Shown here: positions 1 to 6,654 of the stretch, one piece after another
Layout of the letters: each line of letters begins with the position of its first letter
Position numbering within the stretch: position 1 is the stretch's first letter
The notes under the pieces: generated by a model
The model's input: the letters and a program-made list of their open reading frames with translations, nothing else
What the model was told of the DNA's origin: nothing
Database searches by the model: none
Position numbers and translations under genes: made by a program
Assembly (NCBI GenBank): GCA_023453665.1
Contig: JAEXTA010000085.1
Location: forward strand, 1-24,313
Source: Bacteroidota bacterium
GTDB taxonomy: Bacteria > Bacteroidota > Ignavibacteria > Ignavibacteriales > Ignavibacteriaceae
DNA length: 24,313 bases
Reading direction: 5' to 3'

Positions 1-2
1 CA

Positions 3-86
3 ACAGCTTTAACAGGTATTTCATCCGCTGTAGGTGAAGGCGCGATGGCAATCAGGTTTGTAAGGAAATACCTTGAGGAGATGTAA
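3..86 (+). CDS. C-terminal end of a probable FAD-dependent pyridine nucleotide-disulfide oxidoreductase (partial)
   Basis: Only the last 27 codons and the TAA stop (84-86) lie in the window; the frame is open to the left edge. The peptide contains SAVGEGAMAIRFVRKYL. A small-residue/GEG turn followed by a final amphipathic helix is typical of the last FAD-contacting segment of thioredoxin-reductase-like flavoproteins. This is resemblance of a short tail, so the subfamily cannot be named and the call is tentative. It matters mainly because it shows that the left edge is ordinary chromosome rather than an integron integrase. Confidence 0.5.
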   Translation, partial: TALTGISSAVGEGAMAIRFVRKYLEEM

Positions 87-129
87 ACTGATTACTATTT
101 GTGACTTCTGAATAAATTTTACTTAAGTA

Positions 130-209
130 GTCATCCTGAACCTGCCTTGTCGTCAGGCAGGTTCATTTCAGGATCAAAAGCTAAGATTCCGAAATAAATT
201 CGGAATGAC
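130..209. repeat. composite palindromic intergenic repeat with GTCAT/ATGAC ends
   Basis: The 80-bp block begins GTCATCC and ends GGAATGAC, so its ends are near-perfect inverted repeats. Inside are two further hairpins. One pairs TCCTGAACCTGCC (134-146) with GGCAGGTTCA...TCAGGA (157-173) with a small insertion. The other pairs ATTCCGAA (186-193) with TTCGGAAT (199-206). Nested palindromes bounded by short inverted ends in an intergenic gap are characteristic of dispersed REP/MITE-like repeats. No second copy is in the window, so dispersal is inferred. Confidence 0.6.
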
Positions 210-304
210 AATAATCTAAATACTAATTTTTTAAAAGCCTCTATTTATAATTATCACGCATAAAAAATATTTTTATTTATTCATAAAATTTAAAGGAAGC
301 GGTT

Positions 305-553
305 ATGCAAAAATTTATTGTAATCTCTCCTCATGATCATGAAGAATGTACACACGTAATTAAACAAACACTCGCAATTGGTTACCTAACTCATTTTTAC
401 TGGGGTTGCAAATCAGGTGACCACACTGGCTACGCCATAATTGATGCGGATAATGAAAAAGAAGCTTTGCTTTCTATCCCCACAGTCATTCGTCATAAAG
501 GGCGGGCAATAGGCATTGTTCAGTTTGATCCTAAGGTTGTTGAAAAGTGGTGA
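305..553 (+). CDS. small hypothetical protein, ferredoxin-like alpha/beta fold predicted
   Basis: An 82-residue protein preceded by AAAGGAAG at 291-298, a good ribosome binding site for the ATG at 305. No signal peptide or membrane segment is visible. The hydrophobic pattern reads strand (KFIVISPHD), helix (about 13-26), two strands (about 28-47), helix (about 50-62) and strand (IGIVQFD). This beta-alpha-beta-beta-alpha-beta order is that of small dimeric alpha/beta-barrel proteins. Several His residues and one Cys (HDHEEC near the N-terminus, GC, H41) could bind a ligand or metal, but no catalytic motif is recognised. It stands alone between a repeat and a hairpin terminator. Real gene: likely. 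Function: unknown. Confidence 0.75.
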   Translation: MQKFIVISPHDHEECTHVIKQTLAIGYLTHFYWGCKSGDHTGYAIIDADNEKEALLSIPTVIRHKGRAIGIVQFDPKVVEKW

Positions 554-573
554 ACGAAGGAGTCAGGAGTCAG

Positions 574-602
574 AATTGGGGCGATCAGGGTGATCGCCAA
601 TT
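574..602 (+). terminator. hairpin, possible terminator of the 82-residue protein gene
   Basis: GCGATCA (581-587) pairs with TGATCGC (591-597) around a GGG loop. The stem is extended by G580-C598 and, after a two-base bulge, AATT (574-577) with AATT (599-602). It lies 20 nt after the stop at 551-553. The following T-run is short, so termination strength is uncertain. Confidence 0.45.
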
Positions 603-756
603 TATCAATACAGTATCGTAATATCGATCCGCCTTAATCGGAGTGATATCTCATATGAGCCGGATAGCAGACCCCGGATAAAAAACATCTTCGTATATCA
701 AAACTTGTCCATTACAAGTGGTATCGTTGGTATTATATTATTGCTTGTTCAAGCTG

Positions 757-903
757 AATACATTTCCTTTCACATTGAGTACATTAACGTTGCCGTTTAA
801 TACATTTCGATTGTAGTTTAATACATTTCCGTTGCCGTATAATACATTTCGATTGCAGTTTAGTACATTCCCGTTGCCATTTAATACATACCTATTGAGG
901 TTT
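757..903. repeat. 21-bp tandem repeat, seven copies, alternating A/B units
   Basis: TACAT recurs at exactly 759, 780, 801, 822, 843, 864 and 885, a strict 21-bp period. After the constant TACATT, units alternate between a CGTTGCCGTT type (units 2, 4, 6) and a GATTGYAGTT type (units 3, 5; unit 7 degenerate), so the real period is a 42-bp dimer. Both 7 codons and two helical turns fit 21 bp. On the minus strand the array is open for 54 codons (741-902), reading as heptapeptides such as LNGNGNV and LNYNRNV. That frame has no ATG and is closed by stops at both ends. It is contiguous without spacers, so it is not a CRISPR. Confidence 0.85.
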
Positions 904-1020
904 TATTTGTTTTTGTTGAATAAATGAGGGGAAGGAAGAGAACTGATTTAAAGATTAAAAGACTGAATAAATGTATGACTGAATGAGGTTATATTGTTGA
1001 TTGTCGAATAACGCGCTTAC

Positions 1021-1056
1021 CAATTTGCCTACCGCCTACTTCCTACTGCCTATTTA
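1021..1056 (-). repeat. GGCAGTAGG-type short repeat
   Basis: Read on the minus strand the segment contains AATAGGCAGTAGG, AAGTAGGCGG and TAGGCAAATTG, i.e. diverged tandem units of about 7-8 bases. The same words (AATAGGCAGTAGGCAATTTG) occur in frame inside two T9SS sorting domains at 14684-14703 and 16269-16288. A CTATTTACCC direct repeat follows at 1050-1059 and 1076-1085. Confidence 0.6.
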
Positions 1057-1079
1057 CCCGGCTCTGACGGGCTTCCTAT

Positions 1080-1367
1080 TTACCCAACACTATTGAGTTT
1101 TGTCACAAGTTGCTTTAAGTTACCATTGGTTTTATGCGCCCCTTTTACAAATCGATAATCCCGGGGCAGTGCTTTGAGGCAGTTGTACAGGTTTGGCTTG
1201 TATGTGGAAAGCGGATCGGGAGAAAAATAATTTTTGTGAGAAGTAAAACGAGAAACGAAAGACGTGAGAGGTTTTTTGCGGGATAACATTCTTTGATATA
1301 AGGCATGTTGTACAGCGGTGAGTTTTGAATTTAATTTGAAATAGATGCTTTGTTTGTAATCTAACAT
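1080..1367 (-). CDS. hypothetical 95-residue ORF, doubtful
   Basis: An antisense reading frame of 95 codons from ATG at 1367 to TAA at 1082. The predicted protein is basic, rich in Lys, Asn, Leu and Ser, without a signal peptide, membrane segment or known motif. No convincing ribosome binding site precedes it, and its start lies inside an inverted repeat (CTAACAT 1361-1367 / ATGTTAG 1381-1387). Its stop falls within the CTATTTACCC direct repeat. It may be a chance frame in otherwise non-coding DNA; retained only because nothing else explains 1090-1360. Confidence 0.22.
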   Translation of the reverse strand: MLDYKQSIYFKLNSKLTAVQHALYQRMLSRKKPLTSFVSRFTSHKNYFSPDPLSTYKPNLYNCLKALPRDYRFVKGAHKTNGNLKQLVTKLNSVG

Positions 1368-1445
1368 GCCAGCCGCCGGAATGTTAGACTGAATATTGGA
1401 GGGATAATTATAAGTTATATTGCGAGTAATAGATAGAAAAACAAT

Positions 1446-1802
1446 ATGAAAATTTTAATAATAATTATTGCAGCTTTATTATTATGTGGTTGTTCACCAA
1501 GCGTAAACTTTATGAAATATACTGAGAATACTTATCCACCAACCAATTCTGTAGAAGTTCTTAGAAACAAGCCTGTTTCACAAGAATATACTGAACTTGG
1601 TGAGCTTTCGCTTAAAATTAAAAAAAGCAACGAAGAAGAAGCCGTTCTAAAATTAAAAGAAAAAGCTAAAGAAATTGGAGCTGATGCAATAATCTTATTA
1701 GGAGAAAATTCAGAAGGTAGTGTTTTAGTTCCAGTAGGCAATTTATATGCTTCCGTTGATATGAGGTACATAAAAGTCATTGCAATAAAATATAAAAATT
1801 AA
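1446..1802 (+). CDS. small outer-envelope lipoprotein (cassette 1, first gene)
   Basis: A 118-residue protein with a lipoprotein signal: positively charged start, hydrophobic run 3-13 and lipobox L-C-G-C with the lipidated Cys at 16. The mature part contains EYTELGELSLKIKK and a helix LKEKAKEIGADAIILL. The 'xKExAxxxGADAII' pattern is common in small envelope-stress lipoproteins and YbjQ/RcsF-like alpha/beta folds, so a related fold is possible. The gene starts 31 nt after the cassette junction and has no Shine-Dalgarno sequence. Three nucleotides separate its stop from the next gene, so the two are probably translated from one transcript. The cellular role is unknown. Confidence 0.8.
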   Translation: MKILIIIIAALLLCGCSPSVNFMKYTENTYPPTNSVEVLRNKPVSQEYTELGELSLKIKKSNEEEAVLKLKEKAKEIGADAIILLGENSEGSVLVPVGNLYASVDMRYIKVIAIKYKN

Positions 1803-1805
1803 ACG

Positions 1806-2726
1806 ATGCAGAAATATTACATTCGATTTTTAGATCTTTACGAAGTACCAATCTCAAGAGATGCTTTTGAAGTCTCTTATAAATATCAACTGGTTGAAGG
1901 AGTATATTTCCAGCAGCCAGAGCAAGATCATTATACTAAAAATTATAGATTAAAAGTGGGAATCACTGGACGAATGGATGCAGCCTGGCGAGCAAAAGAT
2001 GAAAACTTTAATCTTATGAAAGTATTGTTTGAATTTGGGAAAAGGCACGTTATACAAAAATTAAAAGATCAAACGTTACAAGAGAACGAAGAATTAATAA
2101 TTTCTTCTACTACCCACCCTGATAGATGTCCTTTTGATTCAACAAAACTAGATGATCCGAATGATTTATGGATACAAATTAAACTAGAGAATAAACCGAT
2201 AATGAAAGAAGAAGAGTTCAGTGAATTAGCAGCATTTATTATTGATACTCGCGATAATATTAATACTCTTTTTCACAAGCTTCATAAAGATAAATTATTT
2301 CTTATTGACCAAGAAAGAGATTTGCTACAATTATTTAGGAATGCACAGTCTCCTGAAGAGTTTATTTTTCGAGTTACTTCATTAAGAAATATTATAACCA
2401 ACCTAAACGTTACTAAATTGACCGATTTAATTGATGATAATCAAAATGATAATAAATCCTTAAACATATTTGAAAGTTATTTGAAAAATGAATTCTCGGA
2501 TGATTATGAAGAATCAGTCATAAAAATATTTAGACATATTAATAGACTTAGAATGAGCTATCCAATTCATAGCGACCAAGTTGACGGAATAATAGAAGCT
2601 TTAAAATATTTTGGATTGATTTATCCTATAACTGACTTTACTAAAGCTTGGAAAATTATTTTAACTCATTATAAAAAATCATTAGAAGTATTATTAGAAC
2701 TGTTTAAGAAAAAAGTATTTCCATAA
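1806..2726 (+). CDS. hypothetical 306-residue cytoplasmic protein (cassette 1, second gene)
   Basis: No signal peptide or transmembrane segment; highly charged and predicted mostly helical after residue 135. The N-terminal 130 residues look alpha/beta. The C-terminal region (about 230-300) contains R249-MSYPI-H255 between two helices, which fits the loose R-x(4-6)-H spacing of HEPN ribonuclease domains. The usual polar residue after the Arg is absent, so this is only a hint. The TAA stop at 2724-2726 is 6 nt before the left attC box, the normal position in a cassette. The gene lacks a Shine-Dalgarno sequence and follows the lipoprotein gene by 3 nt. I do not recognise the family; defence or toxin-like roles are common for cassette genes but not shown here. 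Confidence 0.8.
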   Translation: MQKYYIRFLDLYEVPISRDAFEVSYKYQLVEGVYFQQPEQDHYTKNYRLKVGITGRMDAAWRAKDENFNLMKVLFEFGKRHVIQKLKDQTLQENEELIISSTTHPDRCPFDSTKLDDPNDLWIQIKLENKPIMKEEEFSELAAFIIDTRDNINTLFHKLHKDKLFLIDQERDLLQLFRNAQSPEEFIFRVTSLRNIITNLNVTKLTDLIDDNQNDNKSLNIFESYLKNEFSDDYEESVIKIFRHINRLRMSYPIHSDQVDGIIEALKYFGLIYPITDFTKAWKIILTHYKKSLEVLLELFKKKVFP

Positions 2727-2732
2727 GTCGCA

Positions 2733-2919
2733 ATATAACCTGCAATTCAAAGCGACCGCCTTTTCGAAGCGGTCATTTGATAAGGTTATCGGCATTCGCT
2801 TTCAAAGTAAGGTTTCTATTTAATTTGAATTAGTTAATGAAAAAGTTTTAGAACAAAAAAGTGTTTCGCAATTACAGCATTGTAATTGTGGGCGGCGCTT
2901 TAATTGCAAAACGTTAGTT
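2733..2919 (+). other. attC recombination site 1
   Basis: Left box ATATAAC (2733-2739) and right box GTTAGTT (2913-2919). The left arm 2742-2760 reads GCAATTcAAAGCGaCCGCC and the right arm 2891-2907 is GGCGGCGCTTTAATTGC. They pair over 17 bp, leaving C2748 and A2755 unpaired. These correspond to the extrahelical bases that orient attC recombination. Crossover is expected after G2913. About 187 nt long, above the usual 60-140 nt range. A local hairpin, GACCGC (2754-2759) with GCGGTC (2769-2774), could compete with the full fold. Confidence 0.88.
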
Positions 2920-2933
2920 TCCAAAGTAATGTT

Positions 2934-5027
2934 ATGATTTACAGAAAAATAATAGCAATCAAAATCCTTATTCTGATTTCTCTTTTTAATATAACAACTT
3001 ATTCCCAACAAGGGTGGTACCCAATTAATGTTGTTGCGAATGGGAATAGCCTAAACTCTGTTTATTTTATTAATGATTCCGTTGGTTATACTGTTTCTAA
3101 TGAAGGTTCTGTATTATTCTCAAATGATCTTGGGGAATCGTGGAATCAATTCAAGTTAACAGAGAGTTCTCTAAATGATATATTTTTTATTGGTAACACC
3201 GGTTTTATAGTTGGTGATGAGGGGAAAATATTTAAGACTTCAGATGGAATAAATTGGAATGAAAAAACCAGCAATACCAATCAAAAACTTAATGCAATTT
3301 ATTTTCTTGATGCTGATACTGGTTACACATTTGGCAATGCATCTACAATACTAAAGACGACCGATGCTGGAGAATCCTGGACAAATATGAATCATACGTC
3401 CAACATGCACATTACCGATGGAGCTTTCCCAACTCCTGATTTTGGCTTTTGTACTACTTCAGATGGATACTTAATTAGAACATTAGATTATGGTAAAACT
3501 TGGCAGTATCTTTCATATTCAAGCGAAGATTTATTCTACTCAATCTTTTTTACAGACGATAGTACCGCATACATCACTGGTTGGGAATCTGATTTAGGTT
3601 TCTTACTTAAAACAACAGACAGAGGTAGTAGTTTTAAACATATCTATCCGGAGATCATAACTAATATAAATTCTTCTTTTTTCATTAATCCGAACCTTGG
3701 ATATATTGTAGGTGGTGGCGGGTATATTAGTAAAACTACAGATAGAGGAAATAGCTGGCAAACAATATTTAATCAAAGCAATAAAAATCTTACTTCAGTT
3801 TTCTTTACAGATTCACTAAAAGGTTATGCCGTTGGCGAAGACAGCACAATTCTTAAGACGACTAATGGAGGTGAGAACTGGTCACTTATAGGTTCTGGGT
3901 TTTCTTCTCAATTAATGGCTATACATTTTCCTACAAAGGAAGTTGGTTTTGCTGTCGGTACTAATGGAGAGGTTTATAAAATTAATAATAATGAAGCAAC
4001 ATTAATTTATAGGGAATCTTCAACATATAATGGACTTTACTTTGTCTATTTTATTAATGCATTGACCGGCTTTTCTGGTGGTTCAAATGGTAAATTCTTT
4101 ACAACAACAGACGGTGGGCTATCCTGGTTATTGACAGATTTTAGACCACAAGATGTAATTAATATGTGGGCAATAGATTTTTATCAAAATCAGATAGGAA
4201 TTGTTTCAGCCTGGAACAAATTACTGAAAACAACTGATGCCGGACAAAATTGGAACGTCATTAACTCCAATACTTCTTCCTTTGATGTTGCCTTTTTAAA
4301 TAATCAAAAATTAATTTCTGTTGGTAACAATGGTCAAATATATAAGTCTACAGATGGGGGTGAAAATTGGGTACTTAAAAGTTCCAATACTTCTCAGTCA
4401 TTAAAAAGTGTTGACTTCATAGATGAGAATAACGGCTTTGCGGTAGGCTGGAATGGAACTGTAGTGAAAACAGTTGATGGCGGAGAAACCTGGACAAGCA
4501 TTAATTTGGGTACAACAGAAACTCTATGGAAAGTTAAATTATTAAATCAATATAATGGTTATATCAGCGGATATCGCGGTACCATTTATTATACCTCTGA
4601 TGGTGGGAAAAGTTGGAATAATCAAATTTCAAACACGAATGAAAATCTTAATGATTTATATTTCGTTGACGATACAACCGGTTATATAGTTGGAAATAAT
4701 GGAACACTATTAATAACAATAAATGGTGGAATAACTGGTATTAAAGAATTGAAGGAAATTCCTAAGCAGTTTTTACTATACCAAAATTATCCCAATCCTT
4801 TTAATCCAACAACTAAGATAAGATTTGAAATACCGATTTCTTCGATAGTAAACCTTACTGTTTATGATTTACTTGGTCGCAAAGTTGCAATTTTAGTAGA
4901 TGAATATTTGAACAGTGGTTTATACGAAACCGAATTTAATGCTGGTTATCTATCAAGTGGTATTTATTTTTATACTCTAAGAACAAATAATTATTCGGAA
5001 ACAAAAAAATTAGTCTTGATTCGATGA
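2934..5027 (+). CDS. T9SS-secreted YCF48/BNR-type beta-propeller protein (cassette 2)
   Basis: A 697-residue protein. I chose the ATG at 2934 because an upstream TTG (2904) lies inside the attC arm and only the ATG gives a clean signal peptide (MIYRK, then a hydrophobic stretch, cleavage near TYS-QQ). The body holds about twelve Asp-box-like repeats, e.g. LKTTDAGESW, LKTTNGGENW, YKSTDGGENW and YYTSDGGKSW, spaced roughly 40-50 residues apart and alternating with GY/GF-x-VG strands: a beta-propeller of the YCF48/BNR class. From about residue 613 comes a T9SS sorting domain (LYQNYPNPFNPTT ... TKKLVLIR). It should be exported by Sec and then to the surface by T9SS. A gene of 2.1 kb is large for a cassette. 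No Shine-Dalgarno sequence is seen. Substrate or partner unknown. Confidence 0.88.
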   Translation: MIYRKIIAIKILILISLFNITTYSQQGWYPINVVANGNSLNSVYFINDSVGYTVSNEGSVLFSNDLGESWNQFKLTESSLNDIFFIGNTGFIVGDEGKIFKTSDGINWNEKTSNTNQKLNAIYFLDADTGYTFGNASTILKTTDAGESWTNMNHTSNMHITDGAFPTPDFGFCTTSDGYLIRTLDYGKTWQYLSYSSEDLFYSIFFTDDSTAYITGWESDLGFLLKTTDRGSSFKHIYPEIITNINSSFFINPNLGYIVGGGGYISKTTDRGNSWQTIFNQSNKNLTSVFFTDSLKGYAVGEDSTILKTTNGGENWSLIGSGFSSQLMAIHFPTKEVGFAVGTNGEVYKINNNEATLIYRESSTYNGLYFVYFINALTGFSGGSNGKFFTTTDGGLSWLLTDFRPQDVINMWAIDFYQNQIGIVSAWNKLLKTTDAGQNWNVINSNTSSFDVAFLNNQKLISVGNNGQIYKSTDGGENWVLKSSNTSQSLKSVDFIDENNGFAVGWNGTVVKTVDGGETWTSINLGTTETLWKVKLLNQYNGYISGYRGTIYYTSDGGKSWNNQISNTNENLNDLYFVDDTTGYIVGNNGTLLITINGGITGIKELKEIPKQFLLYQNYPNPFNPTTKIRFEIPISSIVNLTVYDLLGRKVAILVDEYLNSGLYETEFNAGYLSSGIYFYTLRTNNYSETKKLVLIR

Positions 5028-5032
5028 TTGGA

Positions 5033-5259
5033 AACTAACCAGCCAATCAACCCGACTGCCTTTTCGCATTTGGCAGTTTTAATTTTTTAGGCGTGGTGGT
5101 TACGTGGTAAGTTTTTTGTTCTAAGTAGTTCCATTAATTAATAGTGTTACAAACTGCACTTGCGAAGAAAGTTAAGCACGGTTTGCTTAATCTTTGGCGG
5201 TTGTAGTTTCAATCGGCAGTCTTGTTCTGGGCTGCGGGTTAAGTACGACGTCGTTATAC
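5033..5259 (+). other. attC recombination site 2
   Basis: Left box AACTAAC (5033-5039) and right box GTTATAC (5253-5259). Left arm: GCCAAT, C5048, AACCCG (5049-5054), A5055, CTGCC. AACCCG pairs with CGGGTT (5235-5240), and C-GCC pairs with GGC-G (5230-5234) around one mismatch. The outer GCCAAT part pairs poorly. The two unpaired bases fall exactly as in attC1 and attC3. The variable region contains a hairpin (5150-5161 with 5174-5185) also present in attC3. About 227 nt long. Crossover is expected after G5253. Confidence 0.82.
5055..5088 (+). terminator. terminator-like hairpin inside attC2
   Basis: ACTGCC (5055-5060) pairs with GGCAGT (5072-5077), followed by TTTAATTTTTT (5078-5088). It has the form of an intrinsic terminator, sits 28 nt after the stop of the cassette 2 gene, and uses bases that also form the attC left arm. 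Confidence 0.45.
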
Positions 5260-5279
5260 AACATTAAATGAGTTAAAGT

Positions 5280-6647
5280 ATGTATTATAAAAGGGGTTTT
5301 ATTTCATTTCTAATTATTTCTTTTCTCACTATAAATATTTCAGCACAAGTTAATGTGCCTGATACACCATATTGTCAAAAATCTTTTGAGTTTCTGAAAA
5401 ACAGTTGTTATGAATGTGACAATTACTCTAATACAAAAAAATGTAAAGTTGAGAAGTTTGATTTTCTGGGAAATGCAAACAATAAGAATTATTACTACGG
5501 AGTTTATTTAAATGAGCCATTCCGTCCGGACTATAAGTTTTATCATTTTGCGATTTACGAAGAAAATTCAAATGGGACCGACTTGAAACCTGTTCATTTC
5601 TTTCATCCCACTTTGGGTGGTCATACATACTACGACTTCAAAATGACTAAATCAAAATATGGATATATAATTCATATACATTTAGTTGATAAGGACGCCG
5701 GTTATGATGAAGGTGAATATATTATTTTTAGAAATGGGAAGTGGGTAAGACTAAGACAACCAGCTTGGTCATGTGCTGCTGAAGGGTTATTACCAAAGAA
5801 TTTCTATTTGGATTATCATAGTTCTAACTCCTATATAAAAATAGACCTTAAGACAATGTCGATTAAAATTCCTGTTGTACAAATAGCGGATGACATATTC
5901 ACGCCAACTAATGGATATGTATTCTTCAATCTTGTGATAGAGAAAGATAGATTTGTTGTTGAAAGTTCTAAGTACACTCCTGATTCAAAGGTATCAAAAG
6001 TACACTCAAGTACTGATAATGATTCTTTTTCTTATTGCGAAAGAACAATTGATTTTTTGCAAAACAATTGCTACACATGTGGCGATAGTTCAAATTCTGA
6101 TGGTTGCTATGACAGGGAATTCAAATATTTAGGTGTGCACAAGGACAAACAATTTTATTATGGACTATATCTTCTAAGGACTAAATATAATGATGATGAT
6201 AGCTCATATTTTGTTATTTATGAGGGAAAGCAGGGAGGGAAGAAACTGAAACCTGTACATTTTTTCCCTGTGTTAGGAAGATATAGTTATAATGTTGAAA
6301 TGACAGATACTAAATATGGTCTGATCATTCATATCGAATTAGTATCAGGAAATGGTAATTGGGATTTTGGAGAGTACATAATTAATAGAAAAGGGAAATG
6401 GAAAGAATTAGAAATTCCAAATTGGAATTGTGTTTATGAGTGGATTATTCCTGAAGATACCTGGTTTTGCAAGGGAAATTATATTGATCTTAAAGAAATG
6501 ACAAATACATTTGCAGTATTTTCTGATGATGATGCTTGTTGTTGCCCTACCCGCGGATTTGTAACTTCTAAATTAACAATTGATGAAAATGGGTTTAGAG
6601 TTATTAGCAGTAAATATGATCCTGATTTCAGAAAAGAACAGTTTTAA
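5280..6647 (+). CDS. secreted protein with two tandem copies of an unrecognised Cys-containing domain (cassette 3)
   Basis: A 455-residue protein with a Sec signal peptide (hydrophobic 7-21, cleavage after ISA-Q). The rest is an internal duplication: residues about 31-236 and 252-449. Landmarks repeat in order: YC (32/253), C43/C264, C46/C267, C55/C276, YYGxYL, LKPVHFF (102-108/323-329), KYGxIIHIxLV, GEYII (145/364), GKW, W-x-C (163-165/382-384), PTxGxV and VxSSKYxPD. The paired cysteines suggest disulfides or metal binding. There is no T9SS tail and no lipobox, so it is probably periplasmic or released. It starts 26 nt after the cassette junction without a clear Shine-Dalgarno sequence; its TAA is 7 nt before attC3. 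I do not recognise the family. Confidence 0.82.
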   Translation: MYYKRGFISFLIISFLTINISAQVNVPDTPYCQKSFEFLKNSCYECDNYSNTKKCKVEKFDFLGNANNKNYYYGVYLNEPFRPDYKFYHFAIYEENSNGTDLKPVHFFHPTLGGHTYYDFKMTKSKYGYIIHIHLVDKDAGYDEGEYIIFRNGKWVRLRQPAWSCAAEGLLPKNFYLDYHSSNSYIKIDLKTMSIKIPVVQIADDIFTPTNGYVFFNLVIEKDRFVVESSKYTPDSKVSKVHSSTDNDSFSYCERTIDFLQNNCYTCGDSSNSDGCYDREFKYLGVHKDKQFYYGLYLLRTKYNDDDSSYFVIYEGKQGGKKLKPVHFFPVLGRYSYNVEMTDTKYGLIIHIELVSGNGNWDFGEYIINRKGKWKELEIPNWNCVYEWIIPEDTWFCKGNYIDLKEMTNTFAVFSDDDACCCPTRGFVTSKLTIDENGFRVISSKYDPDFRKEQF

Positions 6648-6654
6648 AAATGTT

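Larger units (their letters stand above)
554..1413. other. gene-poor region left of the cassette array
   Basis: This 860-bp stretch holds a hairpin at 574-602, the 21-bp tandem array at 757-903, the GGCAGTAGG-type repeat at 1021-1056 and one doubtful minus-strand ORF. No integron integrase, attC arm or transposase gene is visible. The last bases before the first cassette (1404-1413) are very AT-rich and form TATAAGTTATA with the cassette start. Nothing else was identified. Confidence 0.6.

Noticed and set aside
757..903. CRISPR array
   Set aside because: The 21-bp units are contiguous without unique spacers, and no cas genes are nearby.
1357..1389. Possible tiny attC: ATCTAAC (R''-like) and GTTAGAC (R'-like) flanking GCCAGCCGCCGG
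   Set aside because: Both boxes fit the RYYYAAC/GTTRRRY consensus, but the site would be only about 33 nt, has no arms with extrahelical bases like the other three, and no cassette with matching ends is attached. It may be a remnant but cannot be supported.
2904..2933. Upstream TTG start extending the cassette 2 protein by ten residues
   Set aside because: It lies inside the attC right arm and would spoil the signal peptide; the ATG at 2934 fits both the cassette structure and export.
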